Positions 51,328 through 59,925 of a stretch of 64,000 nt of DNA are shown piece after piece. The DNA comes from Arthrobacter glacialis (GTDB taxonomy: Bacteria > Actinomycetota > Actinomycetes > Actinomycetales > Micrococcaceae). The notes under the pieces are model-generated. The model saw only the letters and a program-made list of their open reading frames with translations, was not told the origin of the DNA and ran no database searches. Position 1 is the first letter of the stretch. Every line of letters starts with the position of its first letter. Position numbers and translations under genes: made by a program. Where the stretch lies: positions 434,001 through 498,000 of the forward strand of contig NZ_PPXC01000001.1 in NCBI RefSeq assembly GCF_002909445.1, given 5' to 3'.

Positions 51328-53595
51328 ATGACACTGCCGTCACAGAGGGCCGCCGATCCGGGCGATATTCTCGTTCAGGATCCAGAGTTGCCGCCCGTGG
51401 CAGTTGATCTTGACGCTGAGGCGGAAAAGCAAAAGTGGACGCCGCTGAAGATTGCCCTTTGGGCTGCCATCGCGCTTCTGGGCGGTGTCGCGTGGGTTGT
51501 TTTGGCGGTGGTTCGCGGAGAATCCGTCAACGCCATCTGGTTTGTCTTCGCCGCAGTGTGCACCTACCTGATCGGCTACCGTTTTTACTCCAAGGTCATT
51601 GAAAAGTACCTGATCCGGCCCAATGACTTCCGGGCCACCCCGGCCGAATACAAGGCTGACGGCAAGGACTTTGTCCCCACGGACCGCAACGTGCTCTTTG
51701 GCCACCACTTTGCCGCCATTGCCGGCGCAGGTCCCTTGGTGGGGCCCATCCTTGCAGCCCAAATGGGTTACCTGCCAGGCACCATCTGGATCATTGTCGG
51801 CGTCGTCCTTGCCGGCGCCGTGCAGGACTACCTTGTTCTCTTCTTCTCCATGCGCCGCGGCGGCCGTTCCCTGGGCCAGATGGCCCGCGAAGAGCTCGGC
51901 GTCATCGGCGGCACTGCCGCACTCATCGCCACGTTGCTGATCATGATCATCATTGTGGCCGTCCTGGCGCTGGTGGTTGTCAATGCCCTGGGTGAATCCC
52001 CGTGGGGCGTGTTCTCGGTGTCCATGACCATCCCGATCGCCTTGTTCATGGGCGTATACCTGCGCTACCTGCGCCCCGGCAAGGTCATGGAAGTGTCCTT
52101 GATCGGCGTGGTGTTGCTGCTGGCAGCCATTGTGGGCGGCGGCATGGTTGCTGCCACCGAGTGGGGCGCGGCGACCTTCCACCTGGACAGGACCACACTG
52201 GCATGGGCCGTCATCATCTACGGGTTCATTGCCGCAATCCTGCCCGTCTGGCTGCTGCTGGCACCGCGCGACTACCTTTCCACCTTCATGAAGATCGGCA
52301 CCATCGTGATGCTGGCCGGCTCCATTGTGCTGGTCCGCCCCGAAATCAACGTCCCCGCATTCAGCGAGTTCGCTGGCCGCTCGGACGGTCCGGTGTTCTC
52401 CGGATCCTTGTTCCCGTTCCTATTTGTCACCATCGCCTGCGGCGCCCTGTCCGGTTTCCACGCGTTGATTGCCTCAGGCACCACGCCCAAACTGATCGAA
52501 AAAGAGCGCCAAGCCCGCTACATCGGCTACGGCGGCATGCTCATGGAATCCTTCGTGGCCATTATGGCGCTGGTGGCTGCACTGTCGATCGACCGTGGCA
52601 TCTACTTCGCCATGAACTCCTCCTCTGGAGCCACCGGCGGCACCATTGAGGGTGCGGCCGCGTTTGTGAACTCCCTAGGTCTCACGGGCGTCAGCGTTGA
52701 CGCCGCCACGCTAGCCCAAACCGCGTCCGACGTCGGCGAGGAGTCCATCGTGTCCCGCACCGGCGGCGCACCAACACTGGCAGTGGGGCTGGCCCACATC
52801 ATGCAGCAGGTGGCCGGCGGCAAGGCCATGATGAGCTTCTGGTACCACTTCGCCATCATGTTTGAGGCACTGTTCATCCTGACAGCCGTGGATGCCGGAA
52901 CCCGCGTGGCCCGCTTCATGCTCCAGGATTCCATTGGTAACTTCATCCCCAAGTTCAAGGACACGTCCTGGCGGCTGGGCTCGTGGATCACCACGGGCAT
53001 CATGGTGGCCGGCTGGGGCGCCATCCTGATCATGGGCGTGACCGATCCGCTCGGCGGCATCAACACCTTGTTCCCGCTGTTCGGCATCGCCAACCAGCTC
53101 CTGGCCGCCATTGCGCTGGCCGTTTGCCTGACCATCGTTTCCAAGAACACGCGCATCAAGTACCTGTGGATGGTGGCGCTGCCGCTGGTCTTTGTCACAG
53201 TTGTGACAGTGGTGGCTTCCTTCCAGAAGATCTTCTCCACGGTCCCTGCTGTGGGCTACTGGGCGCAACACCTGGCGTTCAAGCAGGCGCTGGCGGACGG
53301 AAAGACCACGTTCGGCAACGCCAAGACCGTGGAAGCCATGGAAGCCGTGGTCCGCAACTCGGCCGTTCAGGGCACCTTGTCCATCATCTTTGTGGTGCTG
53401 TCCATCATTGTGATTACGACGGCGGTCAGGGTCACCATCCGCTCCATCAAGGCAGGCGGCGGAGTCAGCAAGGAAGACCCGGCCGTTGCATCGCGCATCT
53501 TCGCGCCGGCCTCCATGGCAGCCACAGCCACGGAAAAGGCCATCCTGAAGGAATGGGCCGAATCGGGCAAGCAACCGGTGCGGTCCGGGCACTAG
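51328..53595 (+). CDS. cstA: Carbon starvation protein CstA family (pyruvate/peptide uptake)
   Basis: The 755-residue membrane protein has about 16-18 spans, with family hallmarks RFYSKVIEKYLI, FGHHFAAIAGAGPLVGPILA (about 130-150), GYLPGTIWIIVGVVLAGAVQD, and the C-terminal LFPLFGIANQLLAAIAL (about 590). CstA/BtsT-type proteins import pyruvate, or peptides, when carbon is scarce. AGGGAAAATC lies before the ATG. The gene is followed two bases later by its usual partner ybdD. Pyruvate is also a product of the sialate and fucose routes in this window. Confidence 0.92.
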   Translation: MTLPSQRAADPGDILVQDPELPPVAVDLDAEAEKQKWTPLKIALWAAIALLGGVAWVVLAVVRGESVNAIWFVFAAVCTYLIGYRFYSKVIEKYLIRPNDFRATPAEYKADGKDFVPTDRNVLFGHHFAAIAGAGPLVGPILAAQMGYLPGTIWIIVGVVLAGAVQDYLVLFFSMRRGGRSLGQMAREELGVIGGTAALIATLLIMIIIVAVLALVVVNALGESPWGVFSVSMTIPIALFMGVYLRYLRPGKVMEVSLIGVVLLLAAIVGGGMVAATEWGAATFHLDRTTLAWAVIIYGFIAAILPVWLLLAPRDYLSTFMKIGTIVMLAGSIVLVRPEINVPAFSEFAGRSDGPVFSGSLFPFLFVTIACGALSGFHALIASGTTPKLIEKERQARYIGYGGMLMESFVAIMALVAALSIDRGIYFAMNSSSGATGGTIEGAAAFVNSLGLTGVSVDAATLAQTASDVGEESIVSRTGGAPTLAVGLAHIMQQVAGGKAMMSFWYHFAIMFEALFILTAVDAGTRVARFMLQDSIGNFIPKFKDTSWRLGSWITTGIMVAGWGAILIMGVTDPLGGINTLFPLFGIANQLLAAIALAVCLTIVSKNTRIKYLWMVALPLVFVTVVTVVASFQKIFSTVPAVGYWAQHLAFKQALADGKTTFGNAKTVEAMEAVVRNSAVQGTLSIIFVVLSIIVITTAVRVTIRSIKAGGGVSKEDPAVASRIFAPASMAATATEKAILKEWAESGKQPVRSGH

Positions 53596-53597
53596 CT

Positions 53598-53798
53598 GTG
53601 GATTCGCTGCGCCGGGCTGGCGGTGCCTTGGGCGCCGTCGGCAAGTACCTCAAGGGGGTCCTGGGGGAGGACAGCTATGAGAAGTACCTTGACCACCACG
53701 GGGCCACCGGATGCGCCACAGAACCCATGACGCTCAAGGAGTTCTGGCGCGACAAAACTGACCGCCAGGACGCAAATCCGGAGGGCCGCTGCTGCTAA
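53598..53798 (+). CDS. ybdD: YbdD/YjiX family small protein, CstA partner
   Basis: This 66-residue protein (DUF466 type) starts at GTG two bases after cstA. It shows the family pattern GEDSYEKYLDHH (about 24-35) and MTLKEFWRDKTD, with a Cys-Cys C-terminus. YbdD/YjiX proteins are encoded directly after CstA/YjiY transporters and are needed for their function. The frame is open far upstream inside cstA, but that part is shadow. It is followed by a family C palindrome. Confidence 0.88.
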   Translation: MDSLRRAGGALGAVGKYLKGVLGEDSYEKYLDHHGATGCATEPMTLKEFWRDKTDRQDANPEGRCC

Positions 53799-53820
53799 CG
53801 CGGCGATCCCTGCCGCCGAC

Positions 53821-53880
53821 GGCGTGCCAAAGTGGCGGGGGTGGGTGAAATTTCATGCGCCCCCGCCACTTTGGCACGGC
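53821..53880. repeat. Palindromic intergenic repeat, family C copy 2
   Basis: A 60-bp palindrome starts GGCGTGCCAAAGTGGCGGGG with the same GAAATTTCAT core as copy 1 at 34500. The arms differ at several bases, with most changes paired on both sides. It follows the ybdD stop by 22 bases. Confidence 0.85.
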
Positions 53881-53967
53881 CTCGGGGAATGGTGGGGCTG
53901 TTCCTGGTTTCGTGTTCCGAGGGGAGGGCCCGGGACGGAACCGGCGCCTCCGTGAGAGACTTTCACT

Positions 53968-54630
53968 ATGACTGACAAGGCGCACACACAGGCTAAAGGT
54001 TTGGCCGGGGAGGGGAAGATCATGGACAGCATTGCACCCTCCCTGGCGGGAGGACCAGCAGGAGGACCAACGCGCTCGGGAATGCCGGATGAGTCGCTCG
54101 GCAAACCCGTGAGCGTCGCCGACATGGTTGACCAGCCAGCCAAGGTGATGCGCATTGGCACCATGGTCAAACAACTGCTGGACGAAGTGAAAAGCGCGCC
54201 GCTCGATGATGCCGCCCGGACCCGGCTCGCTGAAATCCATGAGCGGTCCATCACCGAACTCGAGGACGGCCTGGCCCCGGAACTCGTAGCCGAACTGCAC
54301 CGGCTGAGCCTGCCGTTTACCGATGAAAAGGCGCCCTCGGACGCAGAACTTCGCATTGCCCAAGCGCAGTTGGTGGGGTGGTTGGAGGGTTTGTTCCACG
54401 GCATCCAGACAGCCTTGGCGGCCCAGTCCATGGCGAACCAGCAACTTGCAGCAAGGCTGGCCATGCATCAGCTTGCCCCTGGAACAGTGATTGCCCCGGG
54501 TGTTGTGGTGGGTGAAAACGGTGAACCGCGCCGCGCTCCTGCGGGGCAGTCGGGCGTACCCATCGGCGGTTCAGGCAGTGAGCCAGCATCTGGCGATTCG
54601 GATTCCGGTGGCCCCGGACAATACCTCTGA
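53968..54630 (+). CDS. bpa: Bacterial proteasome activator Bpa (PafE)
   Basis: The 220-residue protein of the DUF2587 family has a helical core (about 50-165: KPVSVADMVDQPAKVMRIG, MVKQLLDEVKSAPLDD, LPFTDEKAPSDAELRIAQAQ, QLVGWLEGLFHGIQTAL) and a flexible Gly/Ser-rich tail that ends in GQYL. That end is the Hb-Y-x motif with which Bpa rings open the 20S proteasome, ATP-independently. It selects unfolded substrates in the cytosol. The gene starts at ATG 53968. A gene of unknown function lies five bases downstream and is probably co-transcribed. Confidence 0.93.
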   Translation: MTDKAHTQAKGLAGEGKIMDSIAPSLAGGPAGGPTRSGMPDESLGKPVSVADMVDQPAKVMRIGTMVKQLLDEVKSAPLDDAARTRLAEIHERSITELEDGLAPELVAELHRLSLPFTDEKAPSDAELRIAQAQLVGWLEGLFHGIQTALAAQSMANQQLAARLAMHQLAPGTVIAPGVVVGENGEPRRAPAGQSGVPIGGSGSEPASGDSDSGGPGQYL

Positions 54631-54635
54631 CGCGC

Positions 54636-55142
54636 ATGCTCAAGGGACTCTTCAGCGTCAACAGGCAGGCCAAGCGCGACGACGCCGACCTCGGCAAGGG
54701 TGTGTGGCGCCGCGCCCACGACAGATTCCGTCGCGGCCTTGACCGCTTCCATCAAATGCTTGAGGGATTGGCGGAGGCAGTGCCAGACGCCTCGGCGTCC
54801 ACGGAAGTGGCCCGGCAATCAGCCCAAAACTATGAGGCCATGGTGCAGTTGGCCAACAGCCTTGCCGAGCTCCTGCCCGAGGTGCGCAGCATTGCCACCC
54901 AAGCCCAAACCGTGGGGCCCAGCGAAGGGATGGAGATCCCCGCAGGCAGCGGCGGGTACCTCAACGACGTCCACCGTGAACTCTCACGTGCCGGCAATGC
55001 CCTGGCGGCAACAGCTGAAGCGCTGGCGTTGCTCCGGCTCGGCATGGGCGAGCCGTCCGGCGTCGAACGTAAAGCGGTGATCGTGCGCCAACACGTCAGC
55101 AGGGCACAGGAACTGCTGGCACGCAAGCAGTCAGGCGGGTAG
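54636..55142 (+). CDS. Protein of unknown function encoded with Bpa
   Basis: This 168-residue, helix-rich soluble protein has a basic N-terminal part (KGVWRRAHDRFRRGLDRFHQ) followed by long amphipathic helices, and a conserved-looking end ALALLRLGMGEPSGVERKA. No catalytic motif is recognised. It lies five bases after bpa, so a role linked to proteasome function or its regulation is possible but unproven. A diverged copy of its last 40 codons recurs at 63561-63680 on the far side of the GH95 locus; differences there are mostly silent, showing that the protein sequence is under selection in relatives. Confidence 0.78.
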   Translation: MLKGLFSVNRQAKRDDADLGKGVWRRAHDRFRRGLDRFHQMLEGLAEAVPDASASTEVARQSAQNYEAMVQLANSLAELLPEVRSIATQAQTVGPSEGMEIPAGSGGYLNDVHRELSRAGNALAATAEALALLRLGMGEPSGVERKAVIVRQHVSRAQELLARKQSGG

Positions 55143-55156
55143 GTCCCGGGTGGGTC

Positions 55157-55181
55157 GCTAGGCCCGTTTCTGGGCCCTAGC
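55157..55181. terminator. Short hairpin between converging genes at the locus border
   Basis: GCTAGG-CCC pairs with GGGCCCTAGC around GTTTCT, one base bulged. It overlaps the stop codon of the hydroxyacid dehydrogenase gene and lies 14 bases after the stop of the gene before it. Confidence 0.5.
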
Positions 55182-56159
55182 TTGACTGACTTCGTGGATC
55201 AAGTTCTCATTCTTGACGAACCGCTCGCACTCGTCTGCCACCAAAGCGCCCAGCCGGCCGCACTCGGATCCCAGCGAACCGGCAATGTGGGGTGTAAGAA
55301 ACACATTCGGCAAGGTGTAGAGCGGAGATCCGGGCGCCGGAGGCTCCGGCCACGTCACATCCAACATGGCCGTCAGGTCGGGTCGGACAGCCAAGACATC
55401 TATCAGGTCCGATTCGTTTATCAGCGCCCCGCGGGCAGTGTTGATCAGTGTGGCATCCGGTTGCATGGATTCGAGTAGGTCCCTGTTCACCATGCCGCGA
55501 GTCGCCGGTAAAAGCGGGCAGTGGATGCTGACCACCTGCGAGCTCGCGAACAATTCCTGAAGGGTGACCAATTCGACGCCGGCCGCTGTTGCCTGTTCGG
55601 TTGAAGCGTAGGGGTCGTGGGCCACCACATCGACACTGAAAGCCTGAAGGAACCTGGCCACCTGGAGTCCGATCTCCCCCAGTGAGAGCAGGCCAACCCT
55701 GCTGCCATAGGTTCCGGCCAGGGGTGGGCGCTGTGCAAGCGCTCCAGCTCGTGCCGTTTCACGAGCAAGGACAGGGGCGCGCTTCAGGCTCAGCAGGATT
55801 TGGGCCAGCGTGAACTCGGCGACGGGAATGGCATTCGCTGCAGCGGCTGAAACTATGGGAATTTCCCGGGACCAGAAGTCGTCCGTGACGATTTCTTTGA
55901 TCGATCCAGCAGCGAGAAGTACGGCCTTCAAGTTGGGGGCTGAGGCCAGGAAATTGGCGTCCAGCCTTGGGGCACCCCAGCTGGTCAGCAGCACGTCGAC
56001 GTCATTCATAAGGTCGGGGGAAGCAGCCAACTGGATTCGATTCAGTGGCGGGTGGCAAAAATCAACTGATTCCTCCAGCCGGTCCAGGACATGGCGGGGG
56101 TATACGTCCGCACGTCGATCGTCATTCATAACCAGCAGTGCACGGAGTTTTTGAGACAT
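55158..56159 (-). CDS. D-isomer-specific 2-hydroxyacid dehydrogenase family protein
   Basis: The 333-residue protein has a flavodoxin-like substrate domain and an NAD domain. The glycine loop here is LLSLGEIGLQVARFL (about residue 150), an altered form of the usual GxGxxG. It also shows catalytic Arg in NTARGALINE (about 234) and PHIAGSLGSECGRLG (His about 283). ATG at 56159 has AAGGA seven bases upstream; ten further codons upstream lack one. It is divergent from the GH95 fucosidase gene across a control region with the AACATCGGATGTT operator, so it probably acts in the same pathway, possibly on lactate or a sugar-derived hydroxy acid. Substrate unknown. Confidence 0.82.
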   Translation of the reverse strand: MSQKLRALLVMNDDRRADVYPRHVLDRLEESVDFCHPPLNRIQLAASPDLMNDVDVLLTSWGAPRLDANFLASAPNLKAVLLAAGSIKEIVTDDFWSREIPIVSAAAANAIPVAEFTLAQILLSLKRAPVLARETARAGALAQRPPLAGTYGSRVGLLSLGEIGLQVARFLQAFSVDVVAHDPYASTEQATAAGVELVTLQELFASSQVVSIHCPLLPATRGMVNRDLLESMQPDATLINTARGALINESDLIDVLAVRPDLTAMLDVTWPEPPAPGSPLYTLPNVFLTPHIAGSLGSECGRLGALVADECERFVKNENLIHEVSQARAQKRA

Positions 56160-56184
56160 GGCAATCCTTCCCGGTCCGATCATT

Positions 56185-56225
56185 AACATCGGATGTTTGA
56201 CGTGATTCAGGTCATGCGATAGTTT
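56185..56225 (+). promoter_or_regulatory. GH95 promoter with fucose operator and Crp-like site
   Basis: The perfect operator AACATCGGATGTT (56185-56197) runs into TTGACG (56197-56202), followed after 17 bases by TAGTTT. The spacer contains CGTGATTCAGGTCATG, one base short of a GTGA-N6-TCAC Crp/GlxR core. About 200 bases separate the promoter from the fucosidase start; a second start site cannot be excluded. Confidence 0.6.
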
Positions 56226-56423
56226 TGTGGCAACCGCTTTCCAAGGTTAGCATTTTCGCCCTGTGAACGTCTGAATATTTCCTGTCCGGGGTGGAGTCGT
56301 CCATGGCATCGACCGCGCCGTTGCGATCAAGGCCCGACGGGGATTACCGGAGAGCAGTCCCAACGCGGGCCGGGCAACTAACAGGATCCAAACAATGGTC
56401 AACACGATTACGAAGGAGTATTC

Positions 56424-58916
56424 ATGACTATCGCTGCTGAGGGAGCGAACGACGGCAAAGAGGTGCGGAAGAATCCCGAAAAACTCTTGTCTTTCAGGAA
56501 ACCGGCAGAACAGTGGCTCCATGCCCTGCCTCTTGGAAATGGAAGCCTGGGGGCCATGGTCCATGGTGGGGTGCAGCGTGAGCGCATCGCACTGAACCTG
56601 GACACATTTTGGTCCGGGGGGCCCCGGAACCACAATGTCTCCGGTGGTCCGGACATTCTCCGGGCAATGCGAGGACTGATTTTTGACGGCAATGCGGACC
56701 CGTCTGGCGTGGATGCCCTCGCCCGGCAGATGCAGGGTCCAGCCACTGAATCATTCCAGCCTTTGGGCGATTTGATTATCGAGCAGCTCGACGCCATGGC
56801 AGATGAAACATCCCATGTCTACAGTCGTGAGCTGGATCTTTCCACTGCTGTTGCCACCACACACTTTGCCAGTCAGCAGGGAGGATTCTCCCGGGAGGCA
56901 TTCTGTTCCCACGCAGATAATGTGCTGGTTGTCCGGCAGGTATCGACCATCAAGGGCGGGTTGAATCTGCGTGTCACGCTTCACAGTGTGCACAAGTCCG
57001 TGGCAGCACCTGATGGAGGCAGGTCTCCGCGTCCGCTGGAGCAAACCATGGGCCTGTCGGGACGCGCTCCGGATTCCATTCCCGGTATGGGCTCCGACGT
57101 CGATGCAGGCGTTTCGTACAGTCAGCAACAGGGCATGCTGTTCGACCTTGCCGCACTGGTCACTGCAGATCAGGGCGAAGTCTCACTCTGTGCTGACGGG
57201 TCGGTGGAAGTCCGGGGGGCGACGACGGTATCAATTCTGCTCAGCGCAGCTGACTCCTACATCGGCTGGTCCTCCGCACCACATGAACGGCTTGACGATC
57301 TTCGCGCTTCAAATCTGGCGATCCTGGCTGCCGCGGCCGAATTGGACCATGAAGCATTGTTGGTCCGCCACCGGGACGACAACTCAAAACTGTTCAATCG
57401 TGTTGAGTTGGACCTTGGCGGTACCGCTTCGGAGAACGCACCGCCCACGGATGAACGGCTCGTGGGCCTGAGAGCCGGATCAACGGATGCCGGCCTCGCC
57501 GAACTGCTGTTCAACTTTGGCAGGTACCTTCTAATCGCCTCCTCCAGGCCAGGAACCAAACCTGCGAACTTGCAGGGAATATGGAACGCGGACGTCCGTC
57601 CGCCTTGGCGCTCGAATTGGACCGCCAATATCAACGTGCAGATGAACTACTGGGCTGCCGAGACAACGGGGCTGGCGGAGTGCCACGAACCGCTGCTCGA
57701 ATTTATCGCCGAGCTTGCAGAATCCGGCAGCCACACAGCGACGGAACTCTACGGCGCTGGCGGTTGGACCTCCCACCACAATCTCGACATTTGGGGAACC
57801 ACATGGCCCGTAGGTGGGGGTGACGGCAAGCCGCGGTGGTCCATGTGGCCCCTCTCGGCGGCCTGGCTGTGCCGCCACCTCGTTGACCACAATGATTTTT
57901 CCCCGGACCCGGCATTTCGTCGGCGGGCGTGGCCGGTGATTCGAGGAGCCGCGGAGTTCCTGCTCGACTTCCTTGTGACAGATCCGCGGCCGACAGCGGC
58001 CCCCGGCGCCCTGGTGACGGCGCCCTCCACGTCACCGGAGGCCTCATTCATTGGGCCGGACGGTCAAGTGATGTCCCTGGGGGTCATGACCACCATGGAC
58101 AACTGGCTGATCAGGGAGCTGTTCGGCTCCTGCCTCCGCCTCGCAGCCACTGATGCGCAGTGTGCGGCGTTGGCCACGGAAGGATTTTCCAGCCGCCTCG
58201 CAGAGGCCCTGGACAGGTTGCCGGACATCGGGTTGCTGGAGGGTGGTGGCATCAATGAATGGGAGAGCAAGTATCAGGATGAGGACCCCGGCCACCGTCA
58301 CCTGTCCCATCTTTATGGACTGTACCCCTCCAACCTGGTGGATCTCCATCAGACTCCACGCATGGCCGAAGAGGCCCGACTGGCACTTGAGCGCCGACTC
58401 AAGTCAGGCGGTGGCGGAACGGGATGGAGCCAGGCGTGGGTCGCGTGCCTGTGGGCGAGGCTCGGCGACGGATCGGCAGCTTTACGAAGCATCAACTCGC
58501 TCCTGAGCGACTCCGTGGCCGACAATTTGCTGGACCTCCACCCGCCCCGGATCTTCCAGATCGATGGAAACTTTGGGGTTGCCGCTGCCATGGCCGAAAT
58601 GTTGTTGCAGAGCCACAGTGGGGAAGTAAAAATACTCCCGGCCCTCCCGCCGGAATGGCCGCGGGGAAGCGTCCGCGGATTACGAGCCCGGAACGGCCTG
58701 GTTGCAGCCATTGGCTGGGCGGACGGCGTGGTTTCCTTCGTTGAGCTCGAGGGCAGGCCCCTGCAAGTGGTCCGGTTGCGACTGCCCACCCTCTCGGCCC
58801 AAGCCTTGAACATGGACGTAGTGCACACCATTCAAATTCCGGAATCCGGAAAATACCGTTTGAATCCATGCCGTCCTGCTGCGACGGCCCTCAATCACGA
58901 GGCACTGGCACATTGA
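56424..58916 (+). CDS. Alpha-L-fucosidase, GH95 family
   Basis: The 830-residue protein lacks a signal peptide, so it should act on imported fucosyl oligosaccharides. GH95 marks are WLHALPLGNGSLGAMVHGGV (about 32-51), LNLDTFWSGGP, the catalytic Asn pair in NWTANINVQMNYW (about 398-410), the general acid Glu in INEWESKYQDEDPGHRHLSH (about 612) and IFQIDGNFGVAAAM (about 712). GH95 enzymes are inverting 1,2-alpha-L-fucosidases, with some L-galactosidases. GAAGGAG precedes the ATG. It is first in an operon with an oligosaccharide ABC importer and an isomerase. Confidence 0.93.
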   Translation: MTIAAEGANDGKEVRKNPEKLLSFRKPAEQWLHALPLGNGSLGAMVHGGVQRERIALNLDTFWSGGPRNHNVSGGPDILRAMRGLIFDGNADPSGVDALARQMQGPATESFQPLGDLIIEQLDAMADETSHVYSRELDLSTAVATTHFASQQGGFSREAFCSHADNVLVVRQVSTIKGGLNLRVTLHSVHKSVAAPDGGRSPRPLEQTMGLSGRAPDSIPGMGSDVDAGVSYSQQQGMLFDLAALVTADQGEVSLCADGSVEVRGATTVSILLSAADSYIGWSSAPHERLDDLRASNLAILAAAAELDHEALLVRHRDDNSKLFNRVELDLGGTASENAPPTDERLVGLRAGSTDAGLAELLFNFGRYLLIASSRPGTKPANLQGIWNADVRPPWRSNWTANINVQMNYWAAETTGLAECHEPLLEFIAELAESGSHTATELYGAGGWTSHHNLDIWGTTWPVGGGDGKPRWSMWPLSAAWLCRHLVDHNDFSPDPAFRRRAWPVIRGAAEFLLDFLVTDPRPTAAPGALVTAPSTSPEASFIGPDGQVMSLGVMTTMDNWLIRELFGSCLRLAATDAQCAALATEGFSSRLAEALDRLPDIGLLEGGGINEWESKYQDEDPGHRHLSHLYGLYPSNLVDLHQTPRMAEEARLALERRLKSGGGGTGWSQAWVACLWARLGDGSAALRSINSLLSDSVADNLLDLHPPRIFQIDGNFGVAAAMAEMLLQSHSGEVKILPALPPEWPRGSVRGLRARNGLVAAIGWADGVVSFVELEGRPLQVVRLRLPTLSAQALNMDVVHTIQIPESGKYRLNPCRPAATALNHEALAH

Positions 58917-58944
58917 TGGAACATCCACTCGAAAGGAATTGTCC

Positions 58945-59925
58945 ATGAGCTTGACCAAAATTCGCCCATCGCCGCCACCTCTGGAAGCAAGGAAAGACCT
59001 GCCTATCAGGCCCAAGCTCTCGTTGTGGTCACGGATCAAGCGCGATAAACTCCTACTTTTTTTTGCTTTGCCAGGCATAGCGTTGCTGTTGACCTTCCAA
59101 TACATTCCGCTGCTCGGAAATGTGATTGCATTCCAGGACTACCAACCGTTCCTGGGGATCATGCACTCGCGATGGTCAGGCTTCGACAATTTTTCCGTCA
59201 TTTTCAACGGCGACCCGGCATTTCTCAACGCCCTCAAGAACACGCTGATCATCACGGCCCTGCAAGCGGTCTTCGTTTTTCCGGCGCCAATACTGATCGC
59301 TCTTCTGCTGAACAGCCTGCTGTCGAATAGAATCCGGCAAATTGTCCAATCCATCCTGTACCTTCCGCATTTTCTCTCGTGGGTCATTGTTGTTGCTGTC
59401 TTCCAGCAGATCCTGGGCGGCTCCGGCATGATCAACAATTACTTGCGGGCAAACGGCCATGACCCCATCTCCATTATTGGAAATTCGGAACTGTTCACCA
59501 CTGTGATCACGAGCCAGGTTATTTGGAAAGACACGGGTTGGGCAACGATTCTCTTTCTGGCAGCGCTCGCCCAAATTGACCGCTCCCTTTATGAGGCATC
59601 GGCCGTCGATGGTGCCAGCCGCTGGATGCAGACCTGGCACATAACCCTGCCCGGGTTGCGTTCCATTATCATCCTGCTCTTTATTTTGAAGCTGGGGGAC
59701 TCCCTCACCGTCGGTTTCGAACAATTGGTCCTCCAACAGCAGGCGGTGGGGCTGGGCGTGTCAGAAGTCTTGGACACCTATGTATTCAACAACGGCATTA
59801 TCGGCGGAGCGTGGGGAGTCGCGGCCGCCGTCGGGCTCGTCAAGGGCGTTGTCGGTGTGGTCCTGGTCCTTTTGGCCAATAAACTAGCCCATTTCTTCGG
59901 CGAAGAAGGAGTTTACAAATCATGA
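58945..59925 (+). CDS. Oligosaccharide ABC transporter permease (LplB/UgpA-like)
   Basis: The 326-residue inner-membrane protein has an N-terminal basic region then six spans, starting FFALPGIALLLTFQYIPLLG. The permease loop EASAVDGASRWMQTWHITLPG (about 215-235) carries the EAA motif that docks an ATPase. ATG at 58945 has AAAGGA seven bases upstream; an alternative TTG two codons earlier overlaps it. It overlaps the next permease gene by four bases. No ATPase gene is in the operon, so a shared MsmX-type ATPase encoded elsewhere is expected. Confidence 0.9.
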   Translation: MSLTKIRPSPPPLEARKDLPIRPKLSLWSRIKRDKLLLFFALPGIALLLTFQYIPLLGNVIAFQDYQPFLGIMHSRWSGFDNFSVIFNGDPAFLNALKNTLIITALQAVFVFPAPILIALLLNSLLSNRIRQIVQSILYLPHFLSWVIVVAVFQQILGGSGMINNYLRANGHDPISIIGNSELFTTVITSQVIWKDTGWATILFLAALAQIDRSLYEASAVDGASRWMQTWHITLPGLRSIIILLFILKLGDSLTVGFEQLVLQQQAVGLGVSEVLDTYVFNNGIIGGAWGVAAAVGLVKGVVGVVLVLLANKLAHFFGEEGVYKS

